Below are positions 27,973 to 35,924 of a stretch of 64,000 nucleotides of DNA, piece by piece. Every line of letters begins with the position of its first letter. The first letter of the stretch is position 1. The notes beneath the pieces are model-generated. The model was not told where the DNA came from. It saw only the letters and a list, made by a program, of their open reading frames with translations, and did not search any database. Source of the stretch: Zhihengliuella halotolerans (lineage in GTDB: Bacteria > Actinomycetota > Actinomycetes > Actinomycetales > Micrococcaceae); assembly GCF_004217565.1 (NCBI RefSeq), contig NZ_SHLA01000001.1:1674001-1738000 (forward strand). The letters are read 5' to 3'. The position numbers and the translations under genes are program-made.

Positions 27973-29322
27973 TCAGGACACCGCAGCCTGCCGGCCGATT
28001 GCCGCCTCGACAGCCTCGAACCCGGTCTCCAGGTCGGCGAGGATGTCGTCGATGTGTTCAATGCCCACGGCGAGCCGCACCAGTCCCGGGCTGACCCCGG
28101 CGGCCCGCTGCTCCTCTTCGCTCAACTGCGCGTGCGTCGTGGAGGCCGGGTGGATCACCAGTGAACGGACGTCGCCGATGTTGGCGACGTGCGAGTGCAG
28201 GGTGAGCCCGTCGACGAAAGCCTGGCCGGCCACGGCGCCACCGGCCAGTTCGAAGGCGACGACGGAGCCCGTCCCGCGCGGCCCGTACTTGCGTCCGCGC
28301 TCGAACCAGGGGCTGGAGGTCAGGCCCGCGTAGGCGACCCTCACGACGTCGTCGCGGCTCTCGAGCCATTCGGCGACGGTCTGCGCGTTGGCGACGTGGC
28401 GCTCGACGCGCAGGCTGAGCGTCTCCAGGCCCTGCGCGATGAGGAACGCGTTGAACGGGGAGACCGCGGAGCCGAGGTCTCGAAGCAGCTGGACGCGCGC
28501 CTTGAGGATGTACGCGAGGTTCGCCCCGAGGGCGCTTCCGACGCCGAGGTCGCGGGCGTACACCAGTCCGTTGTAGGACTCGTCCGGGGTGTTGAAGGTC
28601 GCGAAGCGCTCGGGGTGCTGCGCGTAGTCGAACGTGCCACCGTCGACAATGACGCCCGCGATGGCAGTGCCGTGCCCGCCGAGGTACTTGGTCGCCGAGT
28701 GGATGACGACGTCGGCGCCCCATTCGAGCGGGCGGATCAGGTACGGCGTGGCGAGCGTGTTGTCGACGAGGAGCGGAACGCCGGCCGCGTGAGCCACGGA
28801 CGCGATGCCCTCAATGTCGAGCACGTCCTGGCGCGGGTTGGAGACGACCTCGCCGAAGAACGCCTTGGTGTTCTCCTGCACGGCCGCGCGCCACTGCTCG
28901 AGGTCGTCCGGATCGGCCACGAACGTGACCTCGATTCCGAGGCGCTTGAGCGTGTGCTTGAACAGGTTCTGCGTGCCCCCGTAGAGGCTCGGGCTGGCGA
29001 CGATGTGGTCTCCCGCCTCGGCCACGTTGAGCAGCGCGAACGTCGTGGCCGCCTGCCCCGAGGAGAGCAGCAGCGCGCCGACGCCGCCCTCGAGATCCGC
29101 GATGCGCGCTTCCACCGCGTCCGTGGTCGGATTCCCGATGCGCGTGTAGATCGGCTCGAGCTCGGCGAGCGCGAACCTGGCCGCGGCACTCTCGGCGCTC
29201 GGGAAGACGAACGAGGTGGTCTGGTAGATCGGCAGCGCCCGCGCGCCCGTTGCCGGATCCGGAGTCTGGCCCGAGTGGATCTGGCGGGTTTCGAACGACC
29301 AAGATGCGTTGGATGTAGTCAT
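27973..29322 (-). CDS. metY: O-acetylhomoserine sulfhydrylase
   Basis: MetY makes homocysteine from O-acetylhomoserine and sulfide with PLP. The 449-residue protein has the Cys/Met-metabolism PLP fold, the PLP lysine in SATKYLGGHG, and the family segments ALPIYQTTSFVF, EPIYTRIGNPTTDAVE and GVRLAVGIEHIDDI-like near the end. ATG 29322 was chosen: GAGGGGA lies upstream and the protein begins with the usual FETRQIHSGQTPD. It is the first gene after the SAM-IV riboswitch and precedes metX. Confidence 0.95.
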   Translation of the reverse strand: MTTSNASWSFETRQIHSGQTPDPATGARALPIYQTTSFVFPSAESAAARFALAELEPIYTRIGNPTTDAVEARIADLEGGVGALLLSSGQAATTFALLNVAEAGDHIVASPSLYGGTQNLFKHTLKRLGIEVTFVADPDDLEQWRAAVQENTKAFFGEVVSNPRQDVLDIEGIASVAHAAGVPLLVDNTLATPYLIRPLEWGADVVIHSATKYLGGHGTAIAGVIVDGGTFDYAQHPERFATFNTPDESYNGLVYARDLGVGSALGANLAYILKARVQLLRDLGSAVSPFNAFLIAQGLETLSLRVERHVANAQTVAEWLESRDDVVRVAYAGLTSSPWFERGRKYGPRGTGSVVAFELAGGAVAGQAFVDGLTLHSHVANIGDVRSLVIHPASTTHAQLSEEEQRAAGVSPGLVRLAVGIEHIDDILADLETGFEAVEAAIGRQAAVS

Positions 29323-29394
29323 GGAGACTGTCCCCTCTAGAACATGGGGTCGGCCCACCCGGCCCGTACTGGGGCTGGTCTTCGGGAGGCGTTC

Positions 29395-29510
29395 CCGCGC
29401 TTGCCCGACACCGGTTGGCGACGAGCCAGGTCTTCACCCGGGGCACCCCACCGCGAGTGGAGGGTTGCCGGCCAGCAAACCGGGGTTTCGCGCTGGCACT
29501 CATGACCTTG
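29395..29510 (-). ncRNA. SAM-IV riboswitch upstream of metY-metX
   Basis: Read on the minus strand, the region starts AGGTCATGAGTGCCAGCG, continues with a CCCCGGTTTGCTGG hairpin, CGGCAACCCTCC and GTGGGGTGCCCCGGGTGA, then GACCT, whose pairing with the initial AGGTC closes the outer stem. These segments match what I recall of the actinobacterial SAM-IV class, which represses methionine genes when S-adenosylmethionine binds. The boundaries, especially the 3' pseudoknot region, are approximate. It stands about 70 bases before the metY start. Confidence 0.85.
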
Positions 29511-29598
29511 TCCATCCAGTGTCGGCGAAGCCGCGCCGCTCCGCAACTCTGCCCCGGCATTCCCGTTTCATGACGTCTCATGCGCGCGCCCAGACGCC

Positions 29599-29614
29599 AA
29601 CTTAGGGCTGCCTA
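29599..29614. promoter_or_regulatory. Palindrome CTTAGG-N4-CCTAAG upstream of VOC gene
   Basis: Six-base arms separated by GCTG lie about 40 bases before the VOC start and behind the metY riboswitch. TTAGG-N4-CCTAA resembles the inner part of the DtxR/IdeR iron-box, but the outer half-site is not conserved, so the regulator is uncertain. Confidence 0.3.
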
Positions 29615-29651
29615 AGTCGAGACGGATCTCACAAAGTGCCATCATGAGCAC

Positions 29652-30299
29652 ATGATGAGGTTGGACCACGTTTCATACGCTTGCGGACAAGACGGACTGA
29701 CGGCCACGGCCGATCGGATCGCCGAAACACTGGGCCTCGAATCCGTGAAGGGCGGAGTCCACCCACGGTTCGGCACCAGGAATGTCATTTTCCCGATGCA
29801 GCACAACCAGTACCTCGAGGTCGTCGAGGTGCTGGACCACCCGGCGAGCAACAAGGCGCCTTTCGGACAGGCCGTGCGCGCCCGCTCCGAGGTCGGCGGC
29901 GGTTGGATGGGCTGGGTCGTCGCCGTCGACGACCTGGCGCCGTTCGAACGACGGCTCGGGCGCGACCGCGTTCCCGGCAACCGGAAGTTCCCGGACGGAC
30001 AGGAGCTGACCTGGCAGCAGATCGGCATCAAGGGCCTGATCGCCGACCCGCAGGTTCCCTACATGATCCAGTGGGACGAGAGCTCCGCGGACCTGCACCC
30101 GTCGAAGGCCCTCGACGCCCCGGCGGGACAGATCGCCCAGATCTCGATCGCCGGTTCCAAGGACCGCGTCGCCGAGTGGCTGGGCCAGCCGGAGAAGTCT
30201 CCGCTGGGTGACGTCACGGTCGACTGGCAGGCTCCCAACGGGACCCCCGGCATCATGTCGGTCTCCTTCATGACCCCGCACGGCCTCGTGACCCTGTAG
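29652..30299 (+). CDS. VOC-family (glyoxalase-like) protein
   Basis: The 215-residue protein begins LDHVSYACGQDGL and contains FGTRNVIFPMQHNQYLEVVEVL, the pattern of large VOC/glyoxalase-3-type proteins with a metal ligand His near the N-terminus and Glu in YLEVV. The family includes dioxygenases, lyases and antibiotic-binding proteins; no substrate can be assigned. ATG 29652 (followed directly by a second ATG) gives the full first beta strand. The gene stands alone, divergent from the methionine operon. Confidence 0.82.
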   Translation: MMRLDHVSYACGQDGLTATADRIAETLGLESVKGGVHPRFGTRNVIFPMQHNQYLEVVEVLDHPASNKAPFGQAVRARSEVGGGWMGWVVAVDDLAPFERRLGRDRVPGNRKFPDGQELTWQQIGIKGLIADPQVPYMIQWDESSADLHPSKALDAPAGQIAQISIAGSKDRVAEWLGQPEKSPLGDVTVDWQAPNGTPGIMSVSFMTPHGLVTL

Positions 30300-30387
30300 T
30301 CACCCGCGCACAGTCCCCCGTGGCCCCCGGCACGATCACTCGTGCCGGGGGCTTCCGCGTCCGCGGCACGGCGGCACCCGCGGGATG

Positions 30388-31233
30388 TCAGGTGCCGATG
30401 CCGATCGCGCTGCCGAGCAGGGCGTACCCGACGAAACCCGCGGCGTCGAGCAGTGTGTGGGCGACGACGAGCGGCATGACCCGCGGCTGCCCGCGCTCGA
30501 CGCCGCGCCGGTAGAACCAGCCGAACACGATGCCCATCGCCACGTTCCCGAGGAATGGCCCGATGCCCTGGTAGAGGTGATAGCTGCCCCGCAGCAGCGC
30601 CGAGGCCAGGATGATGCTCCACGGCCCCCACGCCCCGCGCCCCCAGCCGAGCCGGCGCAGATGGTGGAACAGGAAGCCGACGACGATGACCTCCTCGAGG
30701 ACGCCGTGCCGGATCGCGGAGAGCAGCAGCACCGGGATCGTCCACCAGTGCTCGTCGAGGTTCGCCGGCACGATCGCCGTGGTCACCCCCAGCGCCCGGC
30801 CGGCCGAGTACACCCCGAGTGTGCCCACGCCCATGGCGAGGAACAGCGCGAAGCCCGTTCCGACGTCGAACCCGATGCTCGCGCCCGCCGAACGATTCGG
30901 CCGGCGCACGCCGAACCCGAGCAGCGCGAACGGGTTGCGCCCCGTGAGCGCGAACAGCAGATACAGGGCCAGGGCGACGGGCACGAGCGCGAAGGAGACG
31001 TCGAGCAGCTGGTACGTCAGGTCGAACCCGGGGCGCCGGCTGAGCGAGCCGTTCATGCTGGTGGTCTGCTCCCCCAGCGGGGCGCGCGTGAGCTTGTCGA
31101 GCAGGCTGACCACGGAGTAGACGGCGGACTTGCCGAGCGAGAGCCCGAGCACCAGCGCGATCTCCACCCACAGCCGCACCCGCTCGGCGCGGGCGGGGGC
31201 GTGTAGTGGTTCGAGGTTCGCGGTCCGGCTCAT
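30388..31233 (-). CDS. CPBP-family intramembrane protease homologue
   Basis: The 281-residue protein has about seven membrane helices and the CPBP (CAAX protease and bacteriocin-processing) motifs: E-E in GVLEEVIVVGFLF, R-x3-H in LLRGSYHLYQG and the late H in VVAHTLLDAAG. The family includes membrane glutamic proteases and proteins of unknown function. ATG 31233 is 12 bases from the divergent phosphotransferase ATG. TACCAT, seven bases before its ATG, suggests a leaderless message. Confidence 0.85.
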   Translation of the reverse strand: MSRTANLEPLHAPARAERVRLWVEIALVLGLSLGKSAVYSVVSLLDKLTRAPLGEQTTSMNGSLSRRPGFDLTYQLLDVSFALVPVALALYLLFALTGRNPFALLGFGVRRPNRSAGASIGFDVGTGFALFLAMGVGTLGVYSAGRALGVTTAIVPANLDEHWWTIPVLLLSAIRHGVLEEVIVVGFLFHHLRRLGWGRGAWGPWSIILASALLRGSYHLYQGIGPFLGNVAMGIVFGWFYRRGVERGQPRVMPLVVAHTLLDAAGFVGYALLGSAIGIGT

Positions 31234-31248
31234 AGGATCGATGGTATG
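31231..31248. promoter_or_regulatory. Face-to-face leaderless promoters
   Basis: The two divergent ATG codons (31233 minus, 31246 plus) are separated by 12 bases. On the plus strand TAGGAT (31233-31238) is seven bases before ATG 31246; on the minus strand TACCAT (31246-31241) is seven bases before ATG 31233. Each -10 candidate therefore begins inside the other gene's start codon. Confidence 0.5.
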
Positions 31249-32157
31249 CGCGCGCCCTATGAGAACGAGATCGCCCTCGCCGAGCACCTGCACCCCGGGC
31301 CCGACTGGCGCGGCGGGCGCGTGGCCGAGGGCGGCCAGTTTCATCTCGTGCTGATCGCCGAGGGCGCCGCCGTGCTGCGCATGGCCCGCGACGCGGCACA
31401 GGCAGCGGAGATGGCCCGCCGCACCGCGCTCGTCGATGCGCTCGCTCCGCAGGTGCCGTTCGCCGTCCCGCGCTCGCTCAGCGGCGTCTGGCGCGCACCG
31501 GACGCCTGCGCTACCGAGTACGACGCCGGCGGGCTGCCGGGCTGGGAGGTGCCGGCCGCCGTCGTGCAGGAGTACATTCCCGGTGCAGCGCACGAACCGC
31601 ACACCGGCGACCCGGCCGCCCTACGGTCGATCCTCGAGGCGCTGGCGGACGTCGACGTCGCGCCGATCCGGCACCTGCTGGCACCGCCGTTCGCCTACCG
31701 GGGGCCGTGGACGGAACCGAAGATCGCCGCGACGCTCGACGCGCTGCGCGAGCATGCGCCGGACGAGGCGACCGGGGCGGCGCCCGTCGTGGACGCGGCC
31801 CGGGTGCTCGCTGCCCTGCGGGAGTTCGCGGAGCTGCGCGATTCCCTCGTGCACGGGGACCTGGCCGGGCACAACGTTCACTGGGTCGGCGGGCAGATCG
31901 CCGGGATCCTCGACTGGGATCTGGCCGCGGCGTGGGACCCGGCGCTCAACGTCGCGTACCTCGCGGCGTGGCACGGGCGGGAACTCGTCGGCGAACTCGC
32001 GGTCGACGCCGGCGAGGCGCGCCGGGCGAGGATCTGGGACGGGGCGATGCTCCTCGAGACTGTCTTCAACGCGAGCCTGCGCGGCGACGACCCGGACTGG
32101 CCGAAACTCATGCGCCGGGCGGTGCCGCGTCTCGAGACGGCAGCCGCGGCGATCTAG
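31246..32157 (+). CDS. APH-family phosphotransferase
   Basis: The 303-residue protein has the aminoglycoside-phosphotransferase-like kinase core: catalytic loop LVHGDLAGHNVHW (H-x-D-x4-N) at about residues 203-216, and the metal-binding ILDWDLAAAWDPALN downstream. The N-terminal lobe is less clear. Such genes confer drug phosphorylation in some cases, but many act on sugars or unknown metabolites, and no resistance function should be assumed. It is divergent from the CPBP gene and convergent with tpx. Confidence 0.85.
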   Translation: MRAPYENEIALAEHLHPGPDWRGGRVAEGGQFHLVLIAEGAAVLRMARDAAQAAEMARRTALVDALAPQVPFAVPRSLSGVWRAPDACATEYDAGGLPGWEVPAAVVQEYIPGAAHEPHTGDPAALRSILEALADVDVAPIRHLLAPPFAYRGPWTEPKIAATLDALREHAPDEATGAAPVVDAARVLAALREFAELRDSLVHGDLAGHNVHWVGGQIAGILDWDLAAAWDPALNVAYLAAWHGRELVGELAVDAGEARRARIWDGAMLLETVFNASLRGDDPDWPKLMRRAVPRLETAAAAI

Positions 32158-32190
32158 CGGCGCGCCATCGTCCGAGACCGGGCGCACGGC

Positions 32191-32225
32191 GAGGCCCCCG
32201 CCGTCGTCGTGACGTCGGGGGCCTC
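32191..32225. terminator. Bidirectional hairpin between phosphotransferase and tpx
   Basis: Ten-base perfect arms GAGGCCCCCG (32191-32200) and CGGGGGCCTC (32216-32225) lie between the two convergent genes. U tracts are poor. Confidence 0.6.
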
Positions 32226-32258
32226 GTTGTACCGGGTCGGGCGCGGCGGCCCATTGGT

Positions 32259-32756
32259 TTAGGAGAGGGCGGAGATCGCGGCCTCGTAGTTCGGCTCTTC
32301 GGTGGTCTCTGCGACCTGCTCGGTGTAGATCACGTTGTGTTCGGCGTCGAGGACGACGACGGCGCGGGACTTGAGCCCGGCCAGCGGGCCGGTCTCGAAC
32401 TTCACGCCGTAGTCATCGCCGAAGGTCGAGCGGAAGGTCGAGCCGGTGACGACGTTCTCGATGCCTTCGGCGCCGCAGAAGCGGGCCTGGGCGAACGGAA
32501 GGTCGGCGGAGAGGCACACGACGGCGGTGTTCTCCAGCTCGGCCGCGCGCTTGTTGAATTCGCGCACGCTGGCGGCGCACGTTCCGGTGTCGACGCTCGG
32601 GAAGATGTTCAGGACCACGCGCTTGCCGGCGAAGTCGGAGAGGTTCACGTCCGACAGATCGGTGCCGGTCAGCGTGAAGGCGGGGGCGGCGCTGCCCACT
32701 GCGGGGAGCTCGCCGACGGTCTGGATTTCGGAGCCCTTAAGGGTGATGGTAGCCAT
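32259..32756 (-). CDS. tpx: Thiol peroxidase
   Basis: Tpx reduces hydrogen peroxide and alkyl hydroperoxides using thioredoxin. The 165-residue length fits. The peroxidatic cysteine is C60 in [12 protein letters not shown] and the resolving cysteine C94 in ARFCGAEG, the atypical 2-Cys pattern. It stands alone on the minus strand, convergent with the phosphotransferase and divergent from hutD. Confidence 0.95.
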   Translation of the reverse strand: MATITLKGSEIQTVGELPAVGSAAPAFTLTGTDLSDVNLSDFAGKRVVLNIFPSVDTGTCAASVREFNKRAAELENTAVVCLSADLPFAQARFCGAEGIENVVTGSTFRSTFGDDYGVKFETGPLAGLKSRAVVVLDAEHNVIYTEQVAETTEEPNYEAAISALS

Positions 32757-32818
32757 GGCTCATGTCTACCACGGCCGCTCCGCGAGTTTCCAACGCCGCG
32801 ACAGTGTGACACAGGCCG

Positions 32819-32830
32819 TAGTCTGGACAC
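32819..32830 (+). promoter_or_regulatory. Candidate leaderless promoter of hutD
   Basis: TAGTCT (32819-32824) lies six bases before the hutD ATG at 32831; no ribosome binding site is visible. Confidence 0.4.
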
Positions 32831-33379
32831 ATGGCAGAGTCACCGCAGCACGTCATCCGCACCGCCGACCTCCCCGTCTCGCCGTGGCGCAACGGCCGCG
32901 GTAAGACCCGGGAAATCCTGGCCGCTGACGGCCGCCGACTGAGCCTCGCCCTCGTCGACCAGCCCGGCGAGTTCTCCTCCTTCGCCGGCTACACTCGCGT
33001 CCAGACCGTCATCGAGGGCGACCTGCTGCTGCTGGAGATCGACGGCCGCGAGCACGCGCTCGAGCAGTACCGGCCGTTCACGTACGACGGCGGCGCGGCC
33101 ACGTCGGCGGTCCTGCCGACCGGCCCGGTGGTCGCCCTCAACGCCTTCGCCGGGCCCGGCACCGAGGTCTTCGTCCTGATCCTCGAGCTCTCCAAGAAGC
33201 GCCCGCTGCCGCTCGTCGACGACCAGTACGGCATGCTGCTCTCCGGTCACGGACGGCTATCCGCCGATGGCGCTGACGACGAGCTCGCCGAGCTGGACGT
33301 CGTCGTCGGCTCCAACTCCTCGGACACGGCGGTCTCCGGGCGCGGATTCTTCGCCGTCGTCACGTTCCAGGACGCCTGA
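32831..33379 (+). CDS. hutD: HutD-family protein
   Basis: The 182-residue cupin-like protein begins with the HutD segment PVSPWRNGRGKTREI and shows GEFSSFAGYTRVQTVIEGDLLLLEIDG split across strands. HutD is found with histidine-degradation genes and is thought to govern or protect the pathway, but its molecular job is not settled. It is convergent with hutI, separated by a long imperfect inverted repeat. Confidence 0.9.
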   Translation: MAESPQHVIRTADLPVSPWRNGRGKTREILAADGRRLSLALVDQPGEFSSFAGYTRVQTVIEGDLLLLEIDGREHALEQYRPFTYDGGAATSAVLPTGPVVALNAFAGPGTEVFVLILELSKKRPLPLVDDQYGMLLSGHGRLSADGADDELAELDVVVGSNSSDTAVSGRGFFAVVTFQDA

Positions 33380-33391
33380 CCGTCCGGCCCG

Positions 33392-33490
33392 GTGCGACTC
33401 ACCCCGTTGTGGCCGCGCACTTGCCCCGATCGACAATGCCTGAAGCTTGTCGTCGGAGCAGGCGAGGCCTGAAAACGGGGTAACTCGCAC
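33392..33490. repeat. Long imperfect inverted-repeat element between hutD and hutI
   Basis: Outer 17-base arms at 33392-33408 and 33474-33490 pair at 15 positions, and an inner stem CGACAA/TTGTCG (33431-33436 and 33447-33452) lies inside. It could act as a bidirectional terminator or be one copy of a dispersed palindromic repeat. Confidence 0.6.
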
Positions 33491-33510
33491 TTCCTGCTGG
33501 CCGCCGCGGG

Positions 33511-34707
33511 TCAGCCGCGCCCGTCCACCCGTTCGCCGGCGCGGAACACGGCCTGCGTGAGCGGCATGCCCGGCCGGTAGGCCAAATGCGCGGCCGCGGG
33601 GGCGTTGAGCAGCTGCAGGTCGGCGCGCTTGCCGACTTCGATGCTGCCGACGGTGTCCTGCACGCCGAGCGCGAGCGCCCCGCCGTACGTCGCCGCGCGC
33701 ACGGCCTCGGTCACACTCAATCCCATTTGCAGCACGGCGGTGCCGACGCAGTAGGCCATGGACGTGGTGTAACTCGTGCCCGGGTTGCAGTTGGAGGCGA
33801 GGGCGATCTCGACGCCGGCGTCGAGCAGCTCGCGGCCGGGCGCGAGCGGCTGCCGCGTCGAGAGGTCGCACGCCGGCAGGCATGTGGCCACGACGCCGGG
33901 CGTGCCGGTCGCGCTCGCGACGTCCCACCCGGACCAGGTCCCGGCGAGCAGCTCGACGTCGGCCGGCTCCAGATAGTTGACGTGGTCGACGCTCGCCGCC
34001 CCGAACTCGACGGCCAGCCGCACGCCCGGGCCCGGGCCGAGCTGGTTGCCGTGCACGCGCAGGCCCAGCCCGGCGTCTCGGCACGCCGTCAGCACGCGTC
34101 GGGACTGGTCCTCGTCGAAGGCCCCCCGCTCGCAGAAGACGTCCGCGAACTGGGCGTACGGGCGCACAGCGTCGAGCATCTCGGTGCAGACGAGCTCGGT
34201 GTACTCGTCCGCGACGGCACCCGGCGGAACGAGGTGCGCGCCGAGGTAGGTGACCTGGTCGACGACGGACGAGGCGATGCGCGCGTGCCGGCGCTCCTCC
34301 TCCACGCTGAGCCCGTAGCCGGTCTTCGTCTCCAGGTACGTGGTCCCGCCCGCGGCGGCCTCGGCGACACGGCCGAGCAGCAAGCGCGTCAGCTCATAGT
34401 CGTCGGCGGCGCGCGTTGCCTCCATCGTCACGGAGATGCCGCCGGCGGCGTACGCCTCGCCGGCCATGCGGGCCTCGAACTCGGCCGAACGGTCGCCGGC
34501 GAACAGCAGGTGGGTGTGCGAGTCGACCCAGCCGGGCAGCCCGGCACGGGAGCCGGCGTCGTGCACGTCGTCCGCGGCCGGGGCGTCGGCGGCGGCGCCG
34601 ATCCAGGCGAAACGCCCGTCCTCGACGACGACGGCCGCGTCGGTCAGGACGCGTCGCTCGGCGTCCTGGGTGGTCAGTTCGCCAATGTTGGTGATCAAGA
34701 GACTCAT
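33511..34707 (-). CDS. hutI: Imidazolonepropionase
   Basis: HutI opens imidazolone propionate to formimidoylglutamate. The 398-residue amidohydrolase has the metal motif VDSHTHLLFAGDR, TKTGYGLSVEEE, and SNCNPGTSYTTSM, as expected for the family. Its ATG overlaps the hutF stop (ATGA), and GGAG lies just upstream. It is the last gene of the minus-strand hut operon. Confidence 0.95.
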   Translation of the reverse strand: MSLLITNIGELTTQDAERRVLTDAAVVVEDGRFAWIGAAADAPAADDVHDAGSRAGLPGWVDSHTHLLFAGDRSAEFEARMAGEAYAAGGISVTMEATRAADDYELTRLLLGRVAEAAAGGTTYLETKTGYGLSVEEERRHARIASSVVDQVTYLGAHLVPPGAVADEYTELVCTEMLDAVRPYAQFADVFCERGAFDEDQSRRVLTACRDAGLGLRVHGNQLGPGPGVRLAVEFGAASVDHVNYLEPADVELLAGTWSGWDVASATGTPGVVATCLPACDLSTRQPLAPGRELLDAGVEIALASNCNPGTSYTTSMAYCVGTAVLQMGLSVTEAVRAATYGGALALGVQDTVGSIEVGKRADLQLLNAPAAAHLAYRPGMPLTQAVFRAGERVDGRG

Positions 34708-35924
34708 GAGAACTCCGGGTGGTCGGTCAGGAAACGGGCGTAGAGCTCGGCCGGGTCGCCGAGGCGGGTGTGCACGCCGTCCCGGGCGACCTCGACGCCG
34801 GCGATCGTCACCGAGGCGACGTCGGCGGCCGTTGCGGTCAGGGGCAGCTGCGGCGCGCGGGTCCCGGTGGTGCGCAGGCTGTCGGCGCGCACTCGCACGA
34901 CGTCGTCGTTCGCCCCCAGCCCGAGGCTGGCGAGACCTCCGGCGCGGGCGGCCGCGGCGATCTCCGCCGGGGAGAACCGGCCGCGGATGCCGGTGCGCAG
35001 GCGTTCGCCGTGCTCGAGCGCGCGCATCTCCAGATACGGATCGACGACGGCGTGCTGGTCAGTGCCGAGCGCGATGACGGCGCCGGCGTCGGCGAGCTCG
35101 CGGGCCGGCCCGATCCCATCTGCGAGGTCCGCCTCCGTGGTCGGGCACATGACGATCGCGCAGCCGGCCGTGCCGAGGGCGGCGACGTCGGCCTCCGTCA
35201 GGTGGGTCGCGTGCACCGCCGAGAGCCGCGGAGTCAGCAACCCGTGGCGCTCGAGCAGGCCGGCGGGCGTGGTCCCGTGCGCGGCGAGGCACGCGGCGTT
35301 CTCGGCGGGCTGCTCGGAGAGGTGCACGTGCAGCGGCTCGTGCGCGGGCAGGCCGGCCGCGATGACGCCGAACTCGCCCGGCGGGACCGCGCGAACCGAG
35401 TGGATCGCCGCGCCGAGCGTGATCAGGCCGGTTCCGGCGTCCTCCTCGGCGAGCGCGGCGCGCAGGGACTCGTGCCGGGCGAGCCACCCGGCGGCGTCGC
35501 CGTCGCTGAAGCGGCGCTGCGTCTCGTTGAGCTCGAGCTGGCGGCCTTCGGCGTCGAGGCCGCCGGAGAGGTAGCACGTGTCGAGCAGCACGAGCCGGAT
35601 GCCGGCGCTCCGCGCAGCCCGGGCGAGCGCGCGCTCCATGTCGTGGTCGGGATACGGCGTCCCGCCCGGAGCGTGGTGCAGGTAGTGGAATTCGCCGACG
35701 GCGGTCCATCCGGTGACAACCATCTCGGCGAACAGCGCGGTGGCCAGCTGCTCGTAGCCCTCGGGGTCCAGGGACTCGGCGGCCGCGTACATCTGCTCGC
35801 GCCACGTCCAGAAGTCGCCGGCTCCCCCGGCCGCGCCCTCGTGGGTGCGGCCGCGCAGGATCCGGTGGAAGGCGTGCGAGTGCGCGTTGATCGGCCCGGG
35901 CACGACGACGGTCGGGGCGCTCAC
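34704..35924 (-). CDS. hutF: Formimidoylglutamate deiminase
   Basis: HutF releases ammonia from formimidoylglutamate to give N-formylglutamate, so this locus uses the five-step pathway rather than HutG-type direct release. The 406-residue amidohydrolase has NAHSHAFHRILRGRTHEG, HVHLSEQPAEN, AVHATHLT and GTDQHAVVDPY. GTG 35924 (after GGAGG with seven-base spacing) was chosen; it overlaps the previous stop as GTGA. The open frame upstream belongs to the neighbouring gene. Confidence 0.93.
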   Translation of the reverse strand: MSAPTVVVPGPINAHSHAFHRILRGRTHEGAAGGAGDFWTWREQMYAAAESLDPEGYEQLATALFAEMVVTGWTAVGEFHYLHHAPGGTPYPDHDMERALARAARSAGIRLVLLDTCYLSGGLDAEGRQLELNETQRRFSDGDAAGWLARHESLRAALAEEDAGTGLITLGAAIHSVRAVPPGEFGVIAAGLPAHEPLHVHLSEQPAENAACLAAHGTTPAGLLERHGLLTPRLSAVHATHLTEADVAALGTAGCAIVMCPTTEADLADGIGPARELADAGAVIALGTDQHAVVDPYLEMRALEHGERLRTGIRGRFSPAEIAAAARAGGLASLGLGANDDVVRVRADSLRTTGTRAPQLPLTATAADVASVTIAGVEVARDGVHTRLGDPAELYARFLTDHPEFS

